DNA from: Paludibacter sp.
Lineage (GTDB): Bacteria > Bacteroidota > Bacteroidia > Bacteroidales > Paludibacteraceae
NCBI GenBank assembly: GCA_010365115.1
Contig: JAAFGX010000002.1
Coordinates: 1-64,000, forward strand
Direction: 5' to 3'
DNA: 64,000 nucleotides
In this document: piece after piece, positions 1 through 7,972 of the stretch
Numbering within the stretch: the first letter of the stretch is position 1
Layout: the number at the start of each line of letters is the position of its first letter
Made by a program: the position numbers and the translations under genes
The notes under the pieces: model-generated
Told to the model about the DNA's origin: nothing
The model's database searches: none
The model's input: only the letters and a program-made list of their open reading frames with translations

Positions 1-430
1 GCATTGGTAACGGTATAATTGTATGTTCCCGGAGCTAAACCGGAAATGGTTATACTAGTTGTTGAGCCTGTTATCGCTCCCGGATTAATTGTCCAGTTGC
101 CTGCCGGTAAACCGCTTAATACCACGCTTCCTGTTGCTACCAGACAAGTAGGTTGTGTAATTGTGCCTACTATCGGTGCTGATGGAGTTGCCGGAAGAGC
201 ATTAATCACGACATTAACAGAAGCCACCGAAATACATCCCGCCGCATTGGTAACGGTATAATTGTATGTTCCCGGAGCTAAACCGGAGATGGTTGTACTT
301 GTTGTTGAGCCTGCTATCGCTCCCGGATTAATGGTCCAGTCACCTGCCGGTAAACCGCTTAATACCACGCTTCCAGTTGCTACATCACAAGTAGGCTGTG
401 TAATTGTACCTACTATCGGTGCAGTTGGTG
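1..430 (-). repeat. 243-bp (81-aa) tandem coding repeat, about 1.75 copies visible
   Basis: gcattggtaacggtataattgtatgttcccggagctaaac at 1 recurs exactly at 244; unit encodes PSAPIVGTITQPTCxVATGSVVLSGLPAGxWTINPGAIxGSTTSxTISGLAPGTYNYTVTNAAGC. Confidence 0.9.
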
Positions 431-1373
431 CATTTACTGTAATTGTGCCGTTTGCAGTTGCAGATCCGCATCCTCCCGTTAAGGTTACCGTGTAATTAAA
501 TGGACTTCCTGTAGCCGTAGTTGGCGAACCACTAATTGTAACGGTATTGCCATTAAAACTTCCGGTTACACCTGCAGGAAGACCTGTAAATGTAGCTCCG
601 GTTGCACCTGTGGAAGTATAAGTGATATTGGTTATCGGTGTATTGATACATATTGTCTGTACATTGGTTCCGGGTACTGACAGAGCTATGGTATTGTCCG
701 TCGTTACAGTAACAACATTATTATGCAAATCAATAGCACCTGCTGTTGAAAGTGCCCGACCCTGAAGAGATGAGCCCTCCAATAAGTGGATTGCCCCGTC
801 AACAATTGCGGTCCCCTTGAAAACAGAATTATCTCCTAAAGTCAATGCCCCGCCAATTTGCCAATATACATTACACAAGGATGCTGAACCAATCAGACTA
901 ACGTTTGAGGATATGCCTGTTGATAAAGCACCGCCTATCCTGATAATAAATATAGCATTAGAATTACCTTGCCCATCCAACGTTAAAGTTCCATTTAATG
1001 TTGAAGCAGCTCCAGTGCTGTAAACGCCCGGGGTAAGAGTTTGCCCGCCTAATCCAACTGATATAACAACGCCGCCTTGGTTCAAAGAGCTATAAGCAGT
1101 CGCTACATCTGTTGCCGCTTGTGCCGAAGTAGCATCAGCCACATGTTGTTGTCCAACTAATGTTCCAGGAGGGAATGCAGAGAATGCACCTACATTCGTG
1201 CCAACATCACCTGTTACAGTTGTTGACGCTCCAACATTGCTAAATGCTCCACTTGCGGTAAATAATGCAAAACTGGAAGTTGTACCTAAGGTAGGTGGTG
1301 CTTGACCAAAAAGAAAGACTGGCATTAAAAATAGCAAAACAGCCAGTACCAGATTTAGTTGATGTTTTTTCAT
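1..1373 (-). CDS. DUF3494 (ice-binding-like) domain protein with tandem Ig/SprB-like repeats; C-terminus runs off the window
   Basis: Minus-strand ATG at 1371-1373 opens an uninterrupted frame to base 1: MKKHQLNLVLAVLLFLMPVFLFGQAPPTLGTTSSFALFTASGAFSNVGASTTVTGDVGTNVGAFSAFPPGTLVGQQHV..., a signal peptide plus DUF3494-like motifs. Absent from the ORF track because it has no stop in the window. Confidence 0.85.
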   Translation of the reverse strand, partial: MKKHQLNLVLAVLLFLMPVFLFGQAPPTLGTTSSFALFTASGAFSNVGASTTVTGDVGTNVGAFSAFPPGTLVGQQHVADATSAQAATDVATAYSSLNQGGVVISVGLGGQTLTPGVYSTGAASTLNGTLTLDGQGNSNAIFIIRIGGALSTGISSNVSLIGSASLCNVYWQIGGALTLGDNSVFKGTAIVDGAIHLLEGSSLQGRALSTAGAIDLHNNVVTVTTDNTIALSVPGTNVQTICINTPITNITYTSTGATGATFTGLPAGVTGSFNGNTVTISGSPTTATGSPFNYTVTLTGGCGSATANGTITVNAPTAPIVGTITQPTCDVATGSVVLSGLPAGDWTINPGAIAGSTTSTTISGLAPGTYNYTVTNAAGCISVASVNVVINALPATPSAPIVGTITQPTCLVATGSVVLSGLPAGNWTINPGAITGSTTSITISGLAPGTYNYTVTN

Positions 1374-1996
1374 AACGGTTTTTTTTAAATTTGTATTTAT
1401 GATCTGTATACATGATTAATTTCGTGAATATTTACCTACTAATTTAATAATTTCAGCCTAATTAACAACCAAAATGTGGACTCTACTAAGTAAAATGTTA
1501 TGCAAACAAAATGAATGTGTATTATATATAACTCAAATAAAATGGTTTACTGTTAACAGATTTGAGCAGCTACAGGAATCCAGTTTCTTTAAAGTTACAC
1601 ACGTTTATATATTTTATATGAATCTAACAAGTTTTAATAAACAAAAATACTTAGTAGAATTATTGCTTATTTCATCTTAAAGGACTAAATTTCGAGAATA
1701 AAATATGTATTTTGACTAGGTCAAAAGTAGATTAGATAGGAGTAGAAAGTGTAAAGTTTTATAGTCATTTTGGATGTATATGAACCACTCCAATATGTAT
1801 AATTCTTTAATAATCAGGTAGATTTACAATTATAAAAATCATTGTAATTTTTTTAATTTTTATATAAGTACAAGAAACTAATAAAGAAAACACTAGAAAT
1901 TTAGGACATAAAAATAAAGCGAAATTACTCTGAACTCCGTTGGTCGTGAGTTGATATTTGTAAAGAAAAGTATCGTTCGTTGTCCGGCGAATGGCT

Positions 1997-2098
1997 CCGT
2001 CCTTGCGGATATGCTTATTAGATGTACAAATGGTGGTTCCCAGTGACAGTGCGCAACTTTGTACATTTAAAGAAGAGAGCATATATCCGTGAGGGCGG
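1997..2098. repeat. long imperfect inverted repeat
   Basis: ccgtccttgcggatatgc...gatgtacaaa / tttgtacatt...gcatatatccgtgagggcgg. Confidence 0.6.
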
Positions 2099-2321
2099 AT
2101 GGTCTGGGTCTCACATTTTTATTATTTAGCCTAAAAAATGATACTCCAATCATTTATTTACATTAAGAACTTTTTTGTTATTGATAACGTTTATAGTTAT
2201 AAAAAAAATTTATGTATGAAACGAGCATTAAAAAAGGTTTAAACCATAAGACCATGTTCATAGCGAGTACTACCGAAATATTGAGACAAGTTATCCGACA
2301 ACTTACTAAAAACCTGAACTT

Positions 2322-2738
2322 ATGAAAACAAAATTAAACTTCAAACAATCTATTTCAGCCGCTCTAATGGCAGCAGTTTCAGCTGCATTGACCAATTCTG
2401 TTCTCTTTTTTATTTTTCAAAAAACAGCTATAATTACCGATGATATTTTTGTTCGACCCAATATGCCAATGACAGTATTGCCCGTAATAATTATGAGTAT
2501 AATACCCACTATTATAGCGGGATTTATATTTTTTTTAATTGAAAAATACACCAATAAGGGGATGATGATTTTTAGTATATTATCAATATTAATACTGTTA
2601 TTATCATTCTCAAATCCATTTATGATGATTCCCGGCATTACACTTTCTTATGGTTTAGCACTTTGTTTTATGCATATTGTAGTGTTTTCATTTTTATTGT
2701 TTTTTATATACAGGGCTATAAATAAGAATATTGTATAA
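2322..2738 (+). CDS. Small multi-pass membrane protein (about 4 TM), hypothetical
   Basis: 138-aa ORF with evenly spaced hydrophobic segments. Confidence 0.75.
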   Translation: MKTKLNFKQSISAALMAAVSAALTNSVLFFIFQKTAIITDDIFVRPNMPMTVLPVIIMSIIPTIIAGFIFFLIEKYTNKGMMIFSILSILILLLSFSNPFMMIPGITLSYGLALCFMHIVVFSFLLFFIYRAINKNIV

Positions 2739-2757
2739 CAAAATAAGTTATTCCCAC

Positions 2758-2830
2758 CCGCTAGCGCGAATTTGTAATCCGTGCCAACAACAAAATATGA
2801 ATGGCACAGGTCACAGACCTACACCAGCGG
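2758..2830. repeat. Palindromic intergenic element, copy 1
   Basis: ccgctagcgcgaatttgtaatccgtgcc...ggcacaggtcacagacctacaccagcgg; arms about 28 nt. Confidence 0.75.
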
Positions 2831-2975
2831 AGTTTCCAGACTTTCCTATTCAATTATAATATTAAAAGTGGAGCTTTTATTTAACAACGACAAAGGCTGG
2901 AGAGCCTAAGTCTAACGTTTGCTGGTACAAGTTTTATACGCAACGGGGAACGGTGGGACTGGTTTTAAAAACTAT

Positions 2976-3272
2976 TTAATCACCTCCCACGTTGCAATCA
3001 AGGCATGCTTCCGCATAGCGGTTATACTCATCATAAGCAGGTCCGGGCTTCCCGTTTATCGAAATAATGCGGTCTATACGTACCTGCGCCCCAGAGTCAA
3101 AACACAAATACTCCTCCCGTATCTCATTCTTTTCCAATTTGGTAATTTTACCGTTTGCTTCCATCAACTCAACACCCGTACCGAAATAGATTACTTTCGA
3201 GAACTCTTTTTCCTGTTCCGCGGCAAATATTTCATCAAACACAGGATCCACAAAATTAAAATCTGTTTTCAT
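2976..3272 (-). CDS. Small conserved-looking hypothetical protein
   Basis: Internal start MKTDFNFVDPVFDEIF...; charged soluble composition; opposite-strand ORF is low quality. Confidence 0.6.
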   Translation of the reverse strand: MKTDFNFVDPVFDEIFAAEQEKEFSKVIYFGTGVELMEANGKITKLEKNEIREEYLCFDSGAQVRIDRIISINGKPGPAYDEYNRYAEACLDCNVGGD

Positions 3273-3380
3273 ATTAGATAGTTTCAATATTTCAACATAA
3301 CGTAACTCTAACTTTTTAGTTTAAACAAGGTAAGCATTTTGTATGTTTTTATATGTATCAGTTGTTTAATATATTTAATG

Positions 3381-3427
3381 TAATACCAAATGAATTTTTA
3401 TTTCAACCCAAAGTCAACTTTGGTATA
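3381..3427. repeat. 47-bp dispersed repeat with ATACCAAA/TTTGGTAT ends, copy 1
   Basis: taataccaaatgaatttttatttcaacccaaagtcaactttggtata; second copy at 54763-54809. Confidence 0.75.
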
Positions 3428-3449
3428 GTGCCGATCGAGTATTTCGAGA

Positions 3450-3534
3450 TTCCGCTTGCGGAAGGCATATCGTAGCATAGCGGAGATCCCGTCACACGAG
3501 AGAAATAAACAGTACAATCCCGTCACACGGGATG
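3450..3534. repeat. Cluster of short palindromes
   Basis: ttccgcttgcggaa (3450-3463); atcccgtcacacg at 3485 and 3518; hairpin atcccgtcacacgggat 3518-3534. Confidence 0.6.
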
Positions 3535-3609
3535 TTCCATTAGACGCACTTGCCTGTGGCAGGCAGGGTCGACATTGGACTGAATTATTTCTGCAATCGG
3601 TATTATTCA

Positions 3610-3696
3610 CCGCTGGCGCGGATTTGTAATACATGTCATTTAAAAACAGATTATTTTGTAAGAAACGGCACAGGTCACAGATCTGCTCCAGCTGGC
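3610..3696. repeat. Palindromic intergenic element, copy 2
   Basis: ccgctggcgcggatttgtaat...cggcacaggtcacagatctgctccagc; same order and spacing logic as 2758-2830. Confidence 0.7.
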
Positions 3697-3839
3697 GTGC
3701 AGCTTATTTAATCTCGCTTTGATATTTTTTTGTCATGTTCAATTCATTTTTTTTATAAATCCTCACCCATTCTTAATATAATCCAACAAATTCTTTCAAA
3801 AAGTTTAGCTTTATAAGATTATGTAAATCTGCATTTTAG

Positions 3840-3877
3840 AACCCTATTTTAATCCTTTGTAGGGTTAAAATAGGGTT
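3840..3877. promoter_or_regulatory. Strong hairpin (17-bp stem) upstream of GH3; terminator or leader element
   Basis: aaccctattttaatcct tttg agggttaaaatagggtt followed by tta. Confidence 0.6.
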
Positions 3878-3926
3878 TTAGTTATTTGACTATTTTTAGT
3901 TGTAGTGTTCAAATTGGGTCAAAAAA

Positions 3927-3958
3927 TTTGTTTTAAGAAAATTCATACTGTTACTTTG
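3927..3958 (+). promoter_or_regulatory. Putative Bacteroidetes-type promoter for GH3
   Basis: TTTG-N20-TTACTTTG, one mismatch to TTTG-N19-21-TAnnTTTG, 37 nt before ATG. Confidence 0.5.
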
Positions 3959-3995
3959 TGCTGTTAATTTTTATACAGTTTAAAATCACACAGCC

Positions 3996-6215
3996 ATGAA
4001 GCATAACATTATTTTTACACTTTTTGCTGCATACGTGCTTAGCTCTTGCGCTTCTTCCAATAAATCTACTATCGACGCCAAATTAGATCACAAAGTCGAT
4101 TCCGTTTTGAAGCTGATGACATTGGATGAAAAAATCGGTCAAATGGTTCTTTATACCAGCGACTGGGATATAACCGGACCTACCCTCAAAAGCGATTACT
4201 TGGATGATATCAGAAAAGGAAATTGTGGCAATATTTTCAACGCACACACGGCAGCTTACACACGCAAACTTCAAAAAATAGCTGTAGAAGAATCCAGATT
4301 AGGCATTCCTTTATTGTTTGGCTACGATGTTATTCACGGTCATAAAACCATTTTTCCTATTTCATTAGGGGAATCTGCCTCGTGGGATATAGCAGCCATC
4401 GAAAAGTCGGCACGGGTTTCGGCTATCGAAGCTGCAGCATCCGGAATAAATTGGACTTTTGCTCCTATGTGCGACATTTCGGTTGAACCACGTTGGGGTC
4501 GTGTTTCCGAAGGTGCCGGCGAAGATCCATATTTAGGATCAAAAATAGCTGCGGCTCGCGTTCACGGATTTCAGGGAAACGATTTAGCCGATTCGCTCAC
4601 CATTTTATCGTGTGTTAAACATTTTGCCGCCTATGGAGCTCCACTTGCCGGACGTGATTACAATACGGTGGACATGTCGCAACGTGTATTTCTTGACATC
4701 TATCTGCCGCCGTATAAAGCAGCCATTGATGCAGGAGCAATGAGTGTTATGACATCGTTTAACGAATACGATGGTGTTCCTGCCACAGGAAGCAAGTATT
4801 TACTTACCGATTTATTGCGTGATCAACTTGGATTCAAAGGTTTTGTAGTAACCGATTATACGTCCATCAATGAAATCGTGAATCATGGTGTGGTCTCTAA
4901 TGAAGCTGATGCGGGTTTAATGGCTATAAAAGCCGGTGTGGATATGGACATGCAAGGCGAAGTTTATTTCAAATACTTGAAAAAACAAGTGGAAGATGGT
5001 GAAATACCTCAAAAAACGATTAATGATGCTGTAAAACGAATTTTACGAGTAAAATTCATGCTGGGTTTGTTCGACGATCCATATAAATACTGCAACGAAG
5101 CACGCGAAAAACGGCTGATTTATGCTCCTGAACATCTTGAAGCAGCGTTGGATGTAGCCAAAAAATCGATGGTTTTGTTGAAAAATGATAGTAATGTTTT
5201 ACCATTGAAAAAAGGAGAAAAAATTGCAATTATTGGTGAATTAGCTACTTCCACCCGCGATTTGCTTGGTTCCTGGAAAGCGGCAGGCGACTGGGATTTT
5301 ATGAAATCGACACTTGACGAATTAAAAACTTACAACGGCGAAGCGAATGTATTGTTTGCCGAAGGTTGCAAAAAGTTTGGTGAAGACAGAAGTGGATTTG
5401 CTGCTGCAATTGCTGTTGCAAATCGTGCCGATAAAATCGTAATGGTCATTGGCGAAGATTGGGAATGGAGTGGAGAAGCGGCCAGTCGTACCAGCATTAA
5501 TATTCCGGGTGTTCAAACTGAATTGTTGGAAAAACTGAAAGCATTGAATAAACCCATCGTATTAGTTTTGATGAACGGTCGGCCATTGGATTTGTCAAAG
5601 GAAAATGAATTGGCTGATGCCATATTGGAAACCTGGTATGCAGGAACAATGGGCGGAAAAGCTATTACCCAAGTGCTTTTTGGGGAATACAATCCTTCGG
5701 GAAAACTGACCATGACATTTCCACGTAATTTGGGACAAGTACCAATATTTTATTACGAAAAAAATACCGGTCGACCACTTTACTTAGAAAACCCAAAATA
5801 CAAATCCAGATACATTGACAGCCCCAATGATCCGTTATTTCCATTCGGTTTTGGGTTGAGTTATACCACTTTTGCCTATTCGGATATAAAACTTTCAACC
5901 AACGAACTGACCGAAAAAGGAGAAATAAAAGCTTCGGTAAATGTGACCAATACTGGAGGAGTTGCTGGGGAAGAAGTGGTTCAATGTTATGTTCGAGATT
6001 TAGTAGGCAGCGTAACTCGTCCGGTTAAACAATTGAAAGGATTTGAGAAAATTGCATTGAAAGCGGGCGAAAGCAAAGTAATTACGTTCACCATTAAGCC
6101 CGAAATGCTGGCTTTTCACCGATTGGATATGAGTTATGGCACTGAACCTGGAGATTTTAAGTTGTTTATTGGCGGTAATTCGAGGGATGTGAAAGAGGTG
6201 GGGTTTAAATTATAA
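3996..6215 (+). CDS. GH3 beta-glucosidase, lipoprotein
   Basis: Lipobox LSSC; GH3 motifs KHFAAYGA, GFKGFVVTDY; C-terminal Fn3-like domain. Confidence 0.95.
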   Translation: MKHNIIFTLFAAYVLSSCASSNKSTIDAKLDHKVDSVLKLMTLDEKIGQMVLYTSDWDITGPTLKSDYLDDIRKGNCGNIFNAHTAAYTRKLQKIAVEESRLGIPLLFGYDVIHGHKTIFPISLGESASWDIAAIEKSARVSAIEAAASGINWTFAPMCDISVEPRWGRVSEGAGEDPYLGSKIAAARVHGFQGNDLADSLTILSCVKHFAAYGAPLAGRDYNTVDMSQRVFLDIYLPPYKAAIDAGAMSVMTSFNEYDGVPATGSKYLLTDLLRDQLGFKGFVVTDYTSINEIVNHGVVSNEADAGLMAIKAGVDMDMQGEVYFKYLKKQVEDGEIPQKTINDAVKRILRVKFMLGLFDDPYKYCNEAREKRLIYAPEHLEAALDVAKKSMVLLKNDSNVLPLKKGEKIAIIGELATSTRDLLGSWKAAGDWDFMKSTLDELKTYNGEANVLFAEGCKKFGEDRSGFAAAIAVANRADKIVMVIGEDWEWSGEAASRTSINIPGVQTELLEKLKALNKPIVLVLMNGRPLDLSKENELADAILETWYAGTMGGKAITQVLFGEYNPSGKLTMTFPRNLGQVPIFYYEKNTGRPLYLENPKYKSRYIDSPNDPLFPFGFGLSYTTFAYSDIKLSTNELTEKGEIKASVNVTNTGGVAGEEVVQCYVRDLVGSVTRPVKQLKGFEKIALKAGESKVITFTIKPEMLAFHRLDMSYGTEPGDFKLFIGGNSRDVKEVGFKL

Positions 6216-6220
6216 TAACC

Positions 6221-6251
6221 GACCCCCAAACCCGCAAAAGGGGGATTAAGA
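6221..6251. repeat. C-rich palindromic element, copy
   Basis: cgacccccaaacccgcaaaagggggattaag. Confidence 0.6.
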
Positions 6252-6311
6252 CTAATTTTCTGTAGGTTTGGATGAAATAAATGAGATTGTAAAAATAATA
6301 ACTTTTCTCAA

Positions 6312-7934
6312 ATGCATTACAAAACAATAAAACATTTTTTATACAAAGTCGATTTCTTAAAACCCCTTTTAGGTGTCTGGGGACTTCTTGTTTGTTTTTG
6401 TGTTTTTGCGTCAACTCCTAATTATGTGGTACCACAAAAACTCAGGGTTCAGGCTTATCCGGCACATGTGGAACTGAACTGGCAAAACAAAACAGGATTC
6501 ATTTATGTAATATACCGTTCGACAGATGAAGGAAAAAATTTCATAAAAGCTGGTGAATCAGATACTGATACGTTTATGGATTTCTTCGGAAAACCGGTGG
6601 AAAAAGAACAAACCTATTTATTCCGGATTTTACCAAAAGGTTTGTCGGTAGACAGTTCAGATGCAATCAAATTTCAAATTTCCGTACTAGTGAAACCTGC
6701 AACCGATGAAGCATTACTGGATATGACACAACGGTATACAACTCGGTATTTTTACGATTTTGCAGAACCGGTAACAGGCATGGCTCGCGAACGAAGTAAC
6801 GATATGAATGGCGATATAGTAACTACCGGAGGAACCGGTTTTGGAATTATGGCATTGATTGCAGGTGCCGAACGGAACTATTTAAGTCGCAACGAAGCGT
6901 TCAAAACCATACAAAAAGTTGTAAGTTTTTTGGATTTAACCGAACGTTTTCATGGAGCGTGGGCACATTGGTACGATGCCCGAACCAAAAAACCATTTAG
7001 TTTTAGCAAATACGACGATGGTGGTGATTTAGTGGAAACAGCTTTTTTAATGCAGGGATTACTAACTGCACGGGAATATTTTATCAATGGAAATGCTGAT
7101 GAACAGGTACTTGCAAAAAAAATAACTCATCTTTGGGAAACGGTGGAATGGAATTGGTACACCCAAGGTAGGGATTCACTTTACTGGCATTGGTCAAAAA
7201 ACTACGGTTGGAAAATGAATCATCGTATCAAAGGATTTGATGAAACGTTAATTGTTTATATTTTGGCAGCTTCGTCGCCAACTTTTCCTATTAAACTATC
7301 TGTATATGAGAAGTGTTATATTAATTCAAGTTATTATTTGAATGGAAAAAGTTACTATGGAATAAAACTCGATTTGGGAATGGAGTATGGCGGTCCACTA
7401 TTTTTTACTCATTATTCATTTTTAGGATTAAATCCCCATGGGTTAACTGACAAGTACACAAATTATTTTGAACAAAACCGCAATCATGCACTTATTCAAC
7501 GAGCTTATGCCATTGATAATCCGAAAAAACACGTGGGTTACGGAGCAAATTGCTGGGGATTCACCTCATCGGACGATCCGATTGTAGGCTACTCCTCGCA
7601 TCATCCGGGAACAAACGATGAAAATGGAACCGTCTCACCTACTGCGGCCATTTCATCAATTGTATATACTCCTAAAGAATCCCTGGATGTTATACGACAT
7701 TTTTATTTTGATAAAGGAAAACAATTGTTTGGTAAATATGGTTTTTATGATGCATTTAATCCAGGTATGGTTGAGGGACAGCAGGTTGTTCATAGTTATC
7801 TGGCCATTGACCAAGGACCAATTGCTGTTATGATTGAAAATTATAGAAGCGGATTACTCTGGAAATTATTTATGAAGAATCCGGAAATACATACAGGATT
7901 AGAAAAATTACAATTCAAAATAACCGAACATTAA
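6312..7934 (+). CDS. GH144-like (glucoamylase-family PF10091) endo-beta-1,2-glucanase candidate, secreted
   Basis: GTGFGIMALIAG, LYWHWSKNYGWKMNHRIKGFDETLIVYILAASSPTFPI, GGPLFFTHYSFLGLNPHG, NCWGFTSSDDP. Confidence 0.88.
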   Translation: MHYKTIKHFLYKVDFLKPLLGVWGLLVCFCVFASTPNYVVPQKLRVQAYPAHVELNWQNKTGFIYVIYRSTDEGKNFIKAGESDTDTFMDFFGKPVEKEQTYLFRILPKGLSVDSSDAIKFQISVLVKPATDEALLDMTQRYTTRYFYDFAEPVTGMARERSNDMNGDIVTTGGTGFGIMALIAGAERNYLSRNEAFKTIQKVVSFLDLTERFHGAWAHWYDARTKKPFSFSKYDDGGDLVETAFLMQGLLTAREYFINGNADEQVLAKKITHLWETVEWNWYTQGRDSLYWHWSKNYGWKMNHRIKGFDETLIVYILAASSPTFPIKLSVYEKCYINSSYYLNGKSYYGIKLDLGMEYGGPLFFTHYSFLGLNPHGLTDKYTNYFEQNRNHALIQRAYAIDNPKKHVGYGANCWGFTSSDDPIVGYSSHHPGTNDENGTVSPTAAISSIVYTPKESLDVIRHFYFDKGKQLFGKYGFYDAFNPGMVEGQQVVHSYLAIDQGPIAVMIENYRSGLLWKLFMKNPEIHTGLEKLQFKITEH

Positions 7935-7972
7935 CCTTTTGTTAAATATAATAACTGAAAAAATACAACATT

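Noticed and set aside
1-430. Regular repeats considered as a CRISPR-like array
   Set aside because: Period is 243 bp and repeats are in-frame protein repeats.
19-1023. Plus-strand ORFs MYVPGAKPEM... and MKTELSPKVN...
   Set aside because: Antisense to the continuous minus-strand DUF3494/repeat protein with a signal peptide.
1474-2082. ORFs 1474..1680 (+) and 1807..2082 (-)
   Set aside because: A/T-rich or repeat-derived translations with no protein-like domain signature; the latter covers an imperfect palindrome.
2919-3281. Plus-strand 120-aa ORF
   Set aside because: Opposite strand gives a more protein-like, charged sequence; only one is likely coding.
3398-3634. Minus-strand 78-aa ORF
   Set aside because: Composed entirely of dispersed palindromic repeats.
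6205-6414. Minus-strand 69-aa ORF
   Set aside because: Spans two inverted copies of the C-rich element and is antisense to the GH144 start.
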